Assembly (NCBI GenBank): GCA_003427395.1 | Contig: BFEA01000186.1 | Coordinates: 437,660 to 460,097 of the forward strand | Direction of reading: 5' to 3' | Origin: Chara braunii | Lineage: Eukaryota > Streptophyta > Charophyceae > Charales > Characeae | Length of the DNA: 22,438 nucleotides | In this document: piece after piece, positions 1 to 9,232 of the stretch | Position numbering within the stretch: position 1 is the first letter of the stretch | Layout of the letters: each line of letters opens with the position of its first letter | Made by a program: the position numbers and the translations under genes | The notes under the pieces: generated by a model | Seen by the model: the letters and a program-made list of their open reading frames with translations, nothing else | Database searches by the model: none | Told to the model about the DNA's origin: nothing

Positions 1-8
1 CAGAAGAC

Positions 9-432
9 CTAGCTGAGCATTATCAGGACAACAATTGCCACAACGGCTGGCATTGAGGATGCCCACCATACACTCCCGACAAATGGCATGTCAATTACAG
101 GCCAAAATGAAGGAAGAACGTTCACCACAAAAGACCATGCATTCAGTATAGCGCCCATGGCCGCAAAATGGACTTTGAGTGCCCGGATGCGGAGGGTGCC
201 TGCAGTCAGGAACGGAGGGACAGTCATACATGGATGCAGAAACCATCTGATTGTAGTGATTGTGACAGAGACGATGGCGGCTACAGCCAAGTGTAACAAT
301 GTCTGTAGCTCTGCAAAGGGGAAGGTCGCAGTGTTGGTACATTGTCCTGCTGGAGCATGGGGCCAGAGGAATGATGATCTTCGACATAAAAGAGATGGCC
401 GACAGTTTGGTGAGGCAAGAAAACAACATCAT
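9..432 (-). pseudogene. Hydrophobic coding-like stretch, possible exon of a membrane protein
   Basis: A reverse-strand frame stays open from about 432 down to a TAG at 9-11 (about 140 codons) but contains no early ATG, so it would have to be an exon or a relic. The predicted protein has several hydrophobic runs: one near the middle (around LHLAVAAIVSVTITTI), one around AAMGAILNAWSFVVNVL, and one at the C-terminus (around MPAVVAIVVLIML). These resemble two to three membrane spans joined by short basic loops. A possible 3' splice site (pyrimidine-rich, ending in CAG) lies near 312-325. I do not recognise the family. It lies just downstream, on the same strand, of the 444-695 stretch, so both could belong to one host gene. 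The open frame may equally be chance. Confidence 0.2.
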
Positions 433-443
433 TATGTAAGAAA

Positions 444-695
444 TCAGTAACATTCAATCATGGCATGGACCATGATGGCGTTGTCCCACAGCTCCCAGTG
501 GTCAGAGGCATGCATGATGGCCATGTAATGGCCAGGTCCGTGCACAACGCAGGCAAAGATGTGGGATGGAGGATTAAACCACTCACCTGCTCGAGCATTA
601 CGTAGTTCAAGTTGGTGGTCCCTCATTGCTACTTGTAGGACAGCAATGGTAAAGCCTCTTTCCCTGGTATAATTACAATTGTAATGACCCGCCAT
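444..695 (-). pseudogene. Short reverse-strand ORF with weak resemblance to a USP-type cysteine protease end
   Basis: An 83-residue ATG-started frame. Its C-terminal half runs HIFACVVHGPGHYMAIM, then a W-E-L-W-D-N stretch. That spacing recalls the His box of ubiquitin-specific proteases (family pattern GHYxA followed by WYxFDD), where the His and Asp/Asn are catalytic. The N-terminal Cys box is absent, so at best this is one exon or a fragment. A plausible 3' splice site (ending ACCAG) lies at about 654-658 within the ORF, so the first residues may be intronic. The match is by eye and short, and the assignment is tentative. Confidence 0.22.
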
Positions 696-773
696 AACAC
701 GGTTGATTTCTAAGTTCTGCCGATGGAATGGATGCCTTGCTGAGATTCCCGCATTCTGCTGAGTTTTCTAAGT

Positions 774-840
774 CTGTGTGTGTGTGCTTGGTGACTTGTG
801 TGCCTGTCTGAGTGCTTGCTGGTGTGAGTGTGTGTGTGAC
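774..840 (+). repeat. TG-rich low-complexity patch
   Basis: Two short TGTG runs separated by imperfect TG-containing sequence. It is a simple-sequence patch with no associated feature. Confidence 0.6.
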
Positions 841-1558
841 CTGCAAGGGTACCTGCTTGTTTGGGGGGCCCGTAGGGCCGGTACTTACCTGTGGCCGTGA
901 TATTGAGGGTTGCAGCAGGGAAAACACTCAAGTGGTGGAGCAAGAGGCCCACAACACTTAGAGCAGCGCAGGTAGGCCGGTACCACAGCCAGTAGAAGTA
1001 GATGTGTCGGGTGCTCGAGGCCGAGCAGAAGAGACAAAGTTGGCATTTTTAGAGGCCCAGTAGCGGTAGGCTAGGTCTAGGTGGGTACCAGTCCATCCAG
1101 TCTGAGTCTAGGGCCTGTACGGGCAATATCAGAGTTTGCAATGATGTTGCCCTCCGAAAGGGAGGAGGTACCGGTTGCTTGGGAGGTCGAGCGGCCTGGA
1201 AGTCACCGTCCAGGACAAAGTCGGTCACTATATCTGGAGGCTGAGCGACGAGCCCAGCCTCATTCTTCAGTGTGCAAGTTTGGCAACGCACTACTGGAGC
1301 GCTGGTTGGAGGAGCTCTGGCTACTACAGCGCTGCTGGGAGGAAGAAGCCCGGGAGCTTCCACCTTGGCTATGGTGATCTACCGGTAGGAGGAGGGAGAA
1401 GAGGACCAATGTGGAGAGTTGCGAGGTACCTACCTGGCTATGGTGGACACCATCTTCATCACCTTGTTAGGCGCTGCATCTGGAAGGCCCCAGTTGGGGT
1501 AGTGCCGCACCAAGGAAGCTCGGGGTAGAGTCAGGCATGGCGGCTTAATGAGCAGCGA

Positions 1559-1640
1559 CATAGTTGCTTTGTTTTGTCCTTTGCACAGGCGGGCAGCCGC
1601 ATAGCTGCTTTGGGTTGTCCTTTGCACAGGAGGGTGGAAC
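1559..1640 (+). repeat. 41-bp tandem duplication
   Basis: Two copies in tandem, starting at 1559 and 1600. Both carry CATAG(T/C)TGCTTTG followed by TTGTCCTTTGCACAGG, with a few substitutions. The right copy diverges after its CACAGG. It lies in otherwise anonymous sequence. Confidence 0.7.
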
Positions 1641-1866
1641 CCTCAGTAGTCTGCCATAGCCTCAGTCTACATGAGGGTGGCCATGGCTATGGTGGACCTC
1701 GTGTTGTGCCTGCAGTAGAAGAGGGATTCGAACATTGATTCTGGTTCAGCCATTCAACATTATTATTGTTATTTCTTGTTTGAATAAGAGGGGGAGGAGA
1801 TCAGGAGGAGGAGAGTGGTTGGCGAAGAAGAAGAGCATTGTCATTGGTCTATCCTGGAGTACGTCA

Positions 1867-1912
1867 TCTTCTTCTTCTTTCTTTCTTCTTCTTCTTCTTC
1901 TTTCCCTCTCTC
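1867..1912 (+). repeat. TTC/CTT microsatellite
   Basis: An imperfect TTC repeat that passes into a CTCTCTCC pyrimidine tract. The Arg/Glu-rich or Ser-rich open frames across it are by-products of the repeat, not genes. Confidence 0.85.
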
Positions 1913-2035
1913 TCCTCTCAAGTTCATTCATTTCGTTTTGCAATTGGATGGCATTGTACTTTTTGATAAATGTGTACTTCGGAATTGGCCAGGATCGTAA
2001 CACAATCCTCTGGCGGTACGTTGGGGAGATCAGCA

Positions 2036-2472
2036 TCAAGCTGAAGGGCGATAGCAAGGAAGTCTAATGGTGTATAAAACGGGCGGTGGAGAATGTGAAG
2101 ACAGATTAGTTGCAGTCAGACCACAGAGATCGGTGAGGGTCTCAGGCTGGTGTGCCCTATGCTGGTCAACGATTTGCAGATCACCCAGCTGGTGTTGCAA
2201 GTGCAAAATGTCTTGGGTTGTTCGCTGGTCAGTCATTTGCAGATCAACCGAGTGGTCTGCGCGTGGAGGGGCACAAATTTGTGGTTCGTCCAAATGATGC
2301 TGGTCAGTCATTTGCAGATCCCCCATGTGGTCTACGCCTTGTGGGGTTAACTGCAATCCGGGCAGATCATGTTCCTATCTCTCAACGTTTGGGGCCGCAT
2401 CCTGAGCAGGGACTGTCTCGGGAATCGGGAGTGTACTCTGGGCAGGGACCACATCCTGTTGTACAGGTGGAA
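2036..2472 (-). pseudogene. Decayed Pro/Gln-rich coding relic with repeated DLQMTDQ motif
   Basis: One reverse-strand frame reads through about 145 codons from the LINE-2 poly(A) region at 2473 down to about 2036, broken by a single TAG near 2372-2374. It has no in-frame ATG at its head. The first part is Pro/Gln/Val-rich, with two VPAQ motifs (VPAQSTLPIPETVPAQDAAP). The second part has three copies of a D-L-Q-(M/I)-(T/V)-D-Q motif spaced 21 and 25 residues apart, matching the DNA repeats at 2161-2345. This looks like a linker or scaffold part of a protein, possibly from a retroelement polyprotein, but no catalytic motif is visible. The LINE-2 tail begins exactly where this frame opens, so the LINE may have inserted into it and removed its N-terminal part. 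Confidence 0.3.
2161..2345 (+). repeat. Three diverged repeats with core GCTGGTCA..ATTTGCAGATC
   Basis: Copies begin at 2161, 2224 and 2299 (spacing 63 and 75 bp). The last two share GCTGGTCAGTCATTTGCAGA exactly and continue with related GTGGTCT(G/A)CGC(C/G) sequence. The spacings are multiples of three and the repeats encode the DLQMTDQ motif on the reverse strand, which suggests they arose as protein repeats. Confidence 0.75.
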
Positions 2473-2543
2473 CATTTTTTATTTTTATTTTTTTCCGTAT
2501 GGTCCTGGCTCCATTTCCATTCTGGGGAGCATCAGTCCAGTTC
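2473..2543 (-). mobile_element. LINE-2, 3' terminal fragment with A-rich tail
   Basis: Read on the reverse strand, this segment starts at the left target-site copy (2529-2543), continues through a motif CCCCAGAATGG...GGAGCCAGGACC, and ends in an A-rich tail (AAAAAAATAAAAATAAAAAA, about 2475-2494). LINE-1 carries the same end sequence (CCCAGAATGG...GGAGCCAGAACC, about 2582-2605) before its own poly(A). The fragment is therefore the displaced 3' end of LINE-2, whose preceding part is at 3487-3525 beyond LINE-1. The A-rich tail marks the LINE-2 terminus and gives its orientation. Confidence 0.75.
2529..2543 (+). repeat. Left target-site duplication of LINE-1
   Basis: GCATCAGTCCAGTTC, matching 3472-3486 at 14 of 15 positions and abutting the poly(T) of LINE-1. 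Confidence 0.8.
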
Positions 2544-3471
2544 NTTTTTTTTTTTTTTTTCCAGAAAAAACAGAACCTCTCGGTTCTGGCTCCTGCCATT
2601 CTGGGAAGCAACAATCCGGTTCTTATTCCCCCGGCAAGTCAAATATGGATAAAGTGAAGACACACGCACGCTCCTCCCCATTATGGTTGAGAGGCCCGAG
2701 TGGACGACATTGATTACTTCCCTATGGAAGGATGTACCACCCCTCACCCCTGCCTAAGTTAGCCTATATCCTCTACCTTTCGATCCTCTGGGCCGCCTGG
2801 CTCCTAGCTCCTCTCAGCTGAGTGTTGTCGGATGAACCTGAATGCAGAGCTGATGTCCAGGGCTGGCGTCTAAGGGTTTGCTAAAATTGTTTCTACCCAG
2901 CTCTACCCTGTTCTAACAAGGAACTTATATGAACTTGCTTTCTTCTTGAGTTTGGTGGGGTATATCTTCTAACCTCCCTTTCTCTCTTCTTTTATGCTGC
3001 TGGGTGCTGAAGAACCTAACTGAACTGCAGCTTCTACCTTTTGCCTTCTCTTAAACCCTAAACCCTAGGCTTCTTGGGACGTCTGTTGTGCGCAGTTTGC
3101 TACTTAAGTGTTTTTCTTGAGGGCTGTATTTCCTAGTCCTTCATTGTTTTAGCCCCTTTTTTATGTAACTCGTTCCCGAAATCTTTATCGTGCCTGTGTT
3201 TCCGCTGGTTAGTGAGTGTTGTGCCGTTGGTCGTCTCCTTCGGTTATTCTGGTTTAATTCAGGCCTAGCGTCATGTCTGTCAGGTGGGTTCTGCTTCTTG
3301 GTGTTCCTTACTTCTAAACCCTCCCTGTACTAATGCCTCTAAATTCTAAACCCTCCCTGTTCCTCACCTCGGAACATCCTCTCTCATATCCTCTACTGAT
3401 CTGATTGTCTGTCGACTGTGCCACGTACTCTGTATTTGTATTAAGTTGATCTATCCCCGCCACTGGCTACT
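2544..3471 (-). mobile_element. LINE-1: 5'-truncated LINE copy with poly(A) and 15-bp target duplications
   Basis: A 928-bp reverse-strand insertion. Its 3' end (left side) is a run of 16 T on the plus strand (2545-2560, next to an N at 2544), that is, a poly(A) tail. It is flanked by GCATCAGTCC(A/G)GTTC at 2529-2543 and 3472-3486 (14 of 15 identical), the target-site duplication expected from LINE retrotransposition. No coding region is visible: it is 3' untranslated sequence only, as in heavily 5'-truncated LINEs. Its sequence near 2655-2730 aligns with 12461-12540, for example ACATTGATTACTTCC against GCATTGATTACTCC. It therefore belongs to the same family as LINE-2, into whose tail it inserted. 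It contains four AAACCCT motifs. Confidence 0.78.
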
Positions 3472-3486
3472 GCATCAGTCCGGTTC
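3472..3486 (+). repeat. Right target-site duplication of LINE-1
   Basis: GCATCAGTCCGGTTC. It marks the 5' truncation point of LINE-1 and the point where LINE-2 sequence resumes. Confidence 0.8.
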
Positions 3487-3525
3487 CTATTCCACCGGCA
3501 AGTCAGAATAAATATTACATCATGA
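3487..3525 (-). mobile_element. LINE-2, short middle fragment between LINE-1 and Gypsy-1
   Basis: CCACCGGCAAGTC (3494-3506) matches the paralogous CCCCCGGCAAGTC of LINE-1 (about 2630-2642). The fragment then runs to the ATGA at 3522-3525, where Gypsy-1 is inserted. LINE-2 resumes at 12461 on the far side of Gypsy-1, with sequence paralogous to LINE-1 2655 onward. Confidence 0.7.
3522..3525 (+). repeat. Gypsy-1 target-site duplication (left), ATGA
   Basis: ATGA immediately before the TG of the 5' LTR. An identical ATGA follows the CA of the 3' LTR. Five bases is the more usual length, but the fifth base does not match here. Confidence 0.7.
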
Positions 3526-4496
3526 TGCGAGGATCTGGGTCCTCGGCAGGCCTAAGGGGCCCCTGCTGCAAATGTGCCCGCCCTAAGTGAAGGCGGGCCT
3601 AACAAATCACGAGAGGCCCTTGGCTGTCAATTTTGTATTTGGGGTCCAGGCAGTTTCGTCGCGCCAGTTGGTTGAAGGAAAACACAGGCCGAGCAGCGTG
3701 GAAATTCCCAGGCCTTCTAGGCCTTTCCGAAAGCACAAGCCCTGGGCGAGATTCGCAGCCTCATACACAGACGGGTGGGAGGCCCAACCGAATAGGCCCA
3801 GTAGCTGCACCAGAGGCGCAGCACCTTGGGGCCTACCAGAAGCTTATGGGCCCCGGCTCAGGGCAGCCAGGCTGCGAAGCCCGGCCAGCTCTTTTCCATA
3901 GAGCTCGCTGGCTGGCAGCTCATTCACACACTTGCATGCCTAGCGACAGCGCTGCTGTAGCAAAGCCTCGTCGGCTGCGATAGGCGCTGAGATGCAAGGC
4001 GTGGGCATGTGCGGTCGTGTGAAGGAGGAGGGCGCTGCTGAGGGCAGCGCCATAGCCCAGCCACCATAGCTGGCGGGCTTGGACTACTGTGAGGCGCAGG
4101 GGTGGTCTTCGGGTGTACAAGAGGGAAGACGTGGGAGAGAGAGAAGGATGATGATGATGATGTGAGGGCACATACCTGGTATTGGCGATGGTCTGCATGG
4201 GCAACATCTTCAAGTACTTCAGAGGCTGCTGACATCAACAGTTGCATTGTCAATTAGTAGGCTAGTAGTAGTTGTGTAGGGAGTAGGCTGGGCGCCCAGC
4301 GCTAAGTAGGGAGATAGGAACTAGATACATATGTTGCGAGAGCAAGCTCTTATTGACATTGGTTTTCAGTGCTACGACTCTCCATTGGTGTCATATTGGT
4401 GCAATGCTGCTTTCTGAACACTGTGATACGATCTGGCTTTCAATGTGATTGTGCAATCTGTATATTGTCATTTCGCTATTGCTCATTTTCCTTGCA
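3526..4496 (+). repeat. Gypsy-1 5' LTR (971 bp)
   Basis: Direct repeat of 11449-12456 over its whole length. Internal features are a GGCGCTG/CAGCGCC hairpin with a 7-base loop (4031-4051), a 14-bp perfect palindrome GCTGGGCGCCCAGC (4287-4300), and a GA then GAT microsatellite (about 4137-4162) that is longer in the 3' LTR. The LTR should hold the promoter and the polyadenylation signal. I cannot place a TATA box with confidence. Confidence 0.93.
4031..4051 (+). promoter_or_regulatory. Hairpin in Gypsy-1 LTR, conserved in both copies
   Basis: Seven-base arms GGCGCTG/CAGCGCC around loop CTGAGGG. The identical hairpin is at 11962-11982 in the 3' LTR. Role unknown. In other LTRs such hairpins sit near R/U5 and can affect polyadenylation or dimerisation. 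Confidence 0.5.
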
Positions 4497-4499
4497 ATT

Positions 4500-4511
4500 T
4501 GGTATCGGAGC
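4500..4511 (+). promoter_or_regulatory. Gypsy-1 primer-binding site (tRNA-Met type)
   Basis: TGGTATCGGAGC, three bases after the 5' LTR end. It differs by one base from TGGTATCAGAGC, the usual plant PBS complementary to the 3' end of initiator tRNA-Met, which primes minus-strand DNA synthesis. Confidence 0.9.
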
Positions 4512-5781
4512 TGGTTCGAACTGCGCTCATTGGTTCTTCGCAATAGTTGTTCAGTGGTTCGCATGAGGTGTGGGGCAGTGATAAGGCTTGGGCGTTGAAT
4601 GTAAGGCGGCCCAGGGTCGTGTGGGCGCGCCAGGAAACCATGTGGTGACAATAGGGGTGTATGTTGGATGATGAGAGCTCACTGATGTGGCATTTAAGCC
4701 GAGGTGGAACTGCATTCTGCTGTTGGCTGTGCCGAGGCAAGGACCGATCATCATAAATGCACATCAGGTTGCCGGTGAGAGATTTGTGGTTGGCGGCAGC
4801 ATTATGAGGTACGTTGCTTCCTTCCTTATCCACCCTCTTCATTACTTCTTACCGTGAGGAAGTGAGTCTTGTCTTGAGAGTCCTCTCAATGTGAGGTGTC
4901 GCGAGCGCTCAACCTTGAGAGTCGACATTCTTCCTGGGCAACAAGCTGGTGGGAGACGGGCGTTGCCTTTGAAGGGCCCTGGACGAAGCACTCGGGTCAC
5001 AGTCACCATGCCAACCCGCTGGGACTAGTACACGCATGTTTTGCCGCAAGTCCTTGGTGCTGCTACTGTGCAATATAAACGTCATGCAGGGCATGCCAGC
5101 CCTTGAACAGACGCTTACCAGACCGTCTTTAAATATATCTGGCGGGGACTCGGTGTTGATTCTGGCTGTGATCGTCGTTCTGTCTACGACGTTAGATAAT
5201 TCCTGAGGAGTTACGGGGGATCTCCTTAAATGCCTCCTGATCAGCCAGATCAAACCCGGTGTAAGGCTCGTTGCATGCGAGGATAAATAAAGTGAAGGGG
5301 CTGGCAGGTTCGACGTTGACTTGGGGCACAGGGGTGGGCCGGATTGCACACCTTTAGACACGCTGCGCAACCAGATGCTCAGGGCGTTGACACAGAGCGA
5401 TTACTCAAGAGGGATATAGGGAAAGGGTTGGGTTCCGACAATTGTTCGCTGTGGCATTAATTAGATAAACAGCCATTCAGCATACATCTCTGCAGGGAGC
5501 ATTCTTTTTATTTTTGATTATTTAGTTGTCACGGACTTGACTAACATTTGACAGACAACTGCAGATAGAGTAGCATATTCTTTGCTGCATTGCAATCTAT
5601 ATTAGAGTAATCTAAAAATATATTTAATATTCCCTGTAGGATCTGACATTGGTTGACACCTAACCACCTAACTGTTTCTGTCCAGCCGACCGAAGTTAGT
5701 TGTGTATCATAAATCGGTTATGTGTCATGCTGAGGTAGGATTCAGTGTGGATTCTAGTTTAGATCACACACACTGTAGGTC
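4512..5781 (+). other. Gypsy-1 untranslated leader
   Basis: About 1.27 kb between the PBS and the first gag-like ATG. No protein-like frame is visible on either strand. It becomes AT-rich after about 5450. It probably includes packaging signals, but none can be identified by reading. Confidence 0.6.
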
Positions 5782-7715
5782 ATGATTGATGCAAGCAGTA
5801 GTGAGGAGGAGTTGTTAGTGGATGACCTTAGGGTCAATCGAAGAACTGCTTTCAGTCGACCCTGGACTTTCCTATAATTAGGTCCAGGAGACGAGAGAAG
5901 ACTGCGGAGAGCGGCTAAAGAGAGAACCGCGGCAAGAAGAGCAAGGGTGGCTGAGGCCAGCACCAGGTCTAGAACTACAGCTAGTACCGGTATGACCATG
6001 GCTACTTCCTCTACCATGTCGCAGGCCTCTACACAGGCCACTTCGTCAGGAGTCAGTCAAAGTGGTCTCAGGGTTCGGTTTGCCAGAGTGTTGGCTTGCA
6101 AGTCAGCCAACAGGCTCAACTCACGCCGGAGGATTATGAGATCCTCCAAGTAGAAGAACTTCAGGATGAGCTACAACGACAATTGGATGAGGCAGCAGAG
6201 AGAAGAAGAAGATCAATCATAAGAAAAGCTAGACTAGGTAGTAGATTGCAGGAACTAGGCAAGTTGGAGGCACTAGAGAAGTCCACATTAGATCCCGCTA
6301 TGCAAGCACTGCGGAATTCGCTCCTGTGTGTGGCGGAGACGCAGGTTATTCAGCAGGAGGTGTTGGCTGAACTAGTGGTAGGCGAGAAACGAATTCTGGC
6401 TGCGCTACAGGCTCCTCGTCCAGTGATGAGGCAGCCTCAGTTTGCCGTAGCTCCCCCATCGGTTAAGGGTCCATCAATGACGCCATCGCCGGTTGGGCCC
6501 ACATTCTCACCTATGTTTGGCATGCCTCCTCCAGGTGGTTATGTGGCGACTAGTGGTCCGGTCCTTAGAGTCTCTTTCGTACCATCGACGACAGCGGTTA
6601 CTATAGTCCCACTGTCAAGCCAGGCCCAAGTTAGTGCGCAGCAACCTGTTTCAGTGGCTATGCAGCCACTGCAGCAATCCCCTGGGCCAATGCAGCCTAT
6701 GCAGTGGATGCCCAAAATACCCTTGTTGAGTCCTAAACCCTTCTCTGGCGACAGAAAGAAGGATGAGGACTTGGATACCTGGGTGAGGACGGTGCCCACC
6801 TATGTGAGGCAAAAAAAGCTTACCAGGCCGGAGCAAGTTGTAGTGGCTGCCTCATTTTTAGAGGGGTCAGCAACTTGCTGGTTGAATGGCCTAGTGCAGC
6901 AGCAGGGCTATGGTCAGAACTTCGATGCCTGGGCCTCGGCCCAGACATTGGAAGAGTTTGTACAGTCTGTGTAGAATATGTGGCATGACCCTCAAGGGGT
7001 TCAAAAGGCCACAAACGCAATCAACAGTCTTTGTGCCAGAAGGTACAAGAATGTTCGTGAGCTCACGGATACCGTAGAACGTCTGCTCGTGGCACCTAGT
7101 GTGCATTATGACCAGCAGGTACTCCTCACGGATTACCTTAGATGTCTGCCTTCAGAGGTTAGGACAAAGCTGGTAGATGAGGCCAATGTCGAGCAGCACA
7201 ACTTCGCCTCCTTCAGCAAGAAGGCCTTAGATATAGAGGCAGAACTGGGGTTCGTGCATCAGAGTCAGGGAGATGGTAGGAAGAAGAGACTACCTCGGGA
7301 CTGGAAGAAGAAAGGTCAACTAATGTTCGTCGACCATGATGGTCAGGCAACAGAAATTGATGACTTCCCGGACCTTGGGGAGGAGACAAAGCACGATGGG
7401 GCCAGCGAGACTTCGGATGGGGGAGTCGTGGCACCCATCAAGGAAAAGGCTAGGGGGACTGGGAAAAAGAAGGTAGTACGGTCTACAGGTCAGGGCGACC
7501 AAGGAACGCCCGCATGGGTAAAACTTGGTTTACAGTATGAGGTGTGGAGGGACAGAGTCGCTAGGGGTACGTGTATGAACTATGGCCACACGTCCCGAAC
7601 GTGCCGAGGCAACAAAGTCCTAACGAGGGTAGCCTCTCCAACGGTGGTGGGACTATCTTCGAACCCTGGTGGTGCTTCTGCGAGCACTTCGCAGGGAAAC
7701 ACCTCGGGCCAGTAG
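5782..7715 (+). pseudogene. Gypsy-1 gag (capsid/nucleocapsid), broken
   Basis: The first credible start is ATG 5782, beginning MIDASSSEEELLVDD. A TAA stops that frame at 5875-5877, but the same frame stays protein-like to about 6080. There it shifts into the frame holding an Arg/Glu-rich coiled-coil-like stretch (about 6150-6290), a Pro/Gln-rich linker (6410-6720) and a retrotransposon Gag capsid-like region (KPFSGDRKKDEDLDTWV, from about 6734). A TAG at 6972-6974 interrupts the capsid, which continues in frame to 7715. The zinc knuckle at 7572-7604 is degenerate (CMNYGHTSRTC): against the family pattern CX2CX4HX4C, the second Cys is Tyr and three residues of the first loop are missing. Gag should package the RNA and assemble particles; this one cannot work as it stands. 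Confidence 0.85.
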
Positions 7716-8517
7716 GAGTTGTAGTCGCTCTTACTCGCGCTGAAGTGGTAACGTTGCCTTCCCCAGTTCAGGCGTTGGCCAAGGCTAGTGACCCACGTAT
7801 CGCCCCGCAGACACATTCAGACCCACCGACGCTTTGTTCGAGAGATGTGTTTGAGGCCCTAGAAGAATTAGAGATTGAGTGGTCAGGGAAGGACCCGAGA
7901 GACTCTTGGGCGATGATTAGTAGAGGTCCAAAAGGTGAACACTTCGTGGTAGAGGTTGATGTTGGTGACCGCAAGGTTGGCGCCTTCGCAGACATAGGCT
8001 CTACATGAAACTTCATCAGTCGTGCTTGTGTGGATAGACTGCGCTTAGAGGACCAAGTGCAGCGGCTTAGCAGAATTGTAGCTTCTACGCTAGCCAACAA
8101 GCACCAAATGGTAGTAAAAGACTATGTCAAGGACGCAGTTTGTTCCTTCTCTTATGGAGGAGGGGAAGCGAGACATAAAATCTCATTCCTCGTCAGCGAC
8201 GAACTGCCCTTCGATATGTTACTAGGCATGTACTACCTCGAGGTCGCGCAACCTTAGTTTGATTGGGATAGGAAGGTGTTGATACACAAGTTGCCAAATG
8301 GTAGGACCGTTAGACTGCAAAAGTATAAGGCTAACAGTCTAGTGGAAAACTACGGTTGCATGTGTGCTTCCTCTTTCTATAACTACTACAAGTAGAATCG
8401 CGAGGAGGGCATGTATCTAATCTTTGTCTCTGAGAAAGGGGAGGCTGTTAAAACACCCCCAGAGATAGAAGCAGTAATCGCGCACAATATTCCAACCTTT
8501 TTGAGGAGCCCACAGGC
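7571..8517 (+). pseudogene. Gypsy-1 aspartic protease and protease-RT linker, broken
   Basis: This lies in the -1 frame relative to gag, overlapping it by about 145 bp; the overlap could reflect programmed frameshifting or decay. The active-site loop reads FADIGST (catalytic Asp codon at 7991-7993) and is followed at once by a TGA (8006-8008), then NFIS. Family members normally have D-(S/T)-G, so Ile replaces the Ser/Thr. A second protease landmark, DMLLGMYYL, is at about 8212-8244 (usual form DxxLGMDWL). Further in-frame TAGs lie at 8255-8257 and 8393-8395. The frame then slips near a T-run at about 8497-8502 to enter the RT frame. The enzyme would have cut the Gag-Pol precursor. Confidence 0.82.
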
Positions 8518-9232
8518 GTGGTAGAAAGGGAGGTGGTCCATGCGATAGAGGTTGTCCCAGGTAGGAAGGTGCCTAGAGGACGAATCTATAGGATGTCTCC
8601 TGCAAAGTTGGATGAGCTCCGCCGCCAGCTCAAGGAGCTCACAGAAAAGGGATGGATTCGGCCTAGTACTTCCCCTTACCGTGCGCCAGTCTTATTTATC
8701 CCAAAGAAGGGAGGTACCCTGAGGATGTGCATTGACTATAGGGGCCTCAATGCCATCACCGTTAAGAACGTGGAGCCCCTACCCCACATAGACGACCTCC
8801 TGGATAAAGTGCAGGGATGTCGGTACTTTACTAAGATAGATCTAAAGTCTGGATACCATCAAATTGCCATTAGACATGAGGATCAACACAAAACCGCTTT
8901 TCAGACCAGGTACGGTCTGTACGAGTTTATGGTGATGCCCTTTGGCCTATGCAATGCCCCTGAGACATTCCAGCACGCCATGAATAGGATATTTCACGAG
9001 TACTCTCACGTTTATCGTCGTGTACCTCGACGATATCCTTATCTTTAGTAGGACTGTAGAGGAGTACACTGAGCACTTGAAAATAGTGCTAGGTCTCCTA
9101 AGACAGCACCAGTACAAGGTAAACTTGGAGAAATGTGAGTTCGTTCGCACCAAGATCTTGCACTTGGGTCATGAAATCTCAGCGGATGGATTGAGGCCGG
9201 ATGATGCTAAAGTGGCCAGTATACATGGCTGA
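8518..9232 (+). pseudogene. Gypsy-1 reverse transcriptase, frameshifted next to the catalytic site
   Basis: Ty3/gypsy RT motifs are clear and in order: [55 protein letters not shown], then [10 protein letters not shown] with the catalytic YLDD at 9023-9034. The first part (8518 to about 9008) and the YLDD part (from about 9008) are in different frames, so one base has been gained or lost just before the active site, at about 9004-9010. The second frame ends at TGA 9230-9232, where related elements keep a Trp (TGG to TGA). RT copies the element RNA into DNA using the tRNA primer bound at 4500-4511. Confidence 0.92.

Larger units (their letters stand above)
700..2035. other. Gene-poor stretch with no supportable gene
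   Basis: About 1.3 kb in which no open frame looks protein-like on either strand. It contains a TG-rich patch (about 774-840), a 41-bp tandem duplication (1559-1640), a TTC-rich microsatellite (about 1867-1912), and scattered repeats of a GGCTATGGTGG-like motif near 1366, 1436 and 1684. It could be old LTR or intergenic sequence. I see no PBS, RNA gene or promoter I can defend. Confidence 0.5.

Noticed and set aside
1950-2000. LTR end plus PBS near GCAATTGGATGGCATTG or GGAATTGGCCAGGATCG
   Set aside because: Superficially like the TTGCAATTTGGTATC junction at 4491-4505, but neither matches a tRNA 3' end I recognise and no matching LTR pair exists.
2299-2345. CRISPR-like array formed by the repeats at 2161-2345
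   Set aside because: Only three diverged copies with unequal spacing in a eukaryotic context. The repeats are explained by in-frame protein repeats.
3052-3069. Interstitial telomere array
   Set aside because: Only two tandem units. The other motifs are scattered singly in LINE 3' sequence, so this is not a telomere or a fusion scar.
3587-3983. Open frames within the Gypsy-1 LTRs (also 11510-11921)
   Set aside because: They lie wholly within LTR sequence, differ between the two LTR copies, and show no motif.
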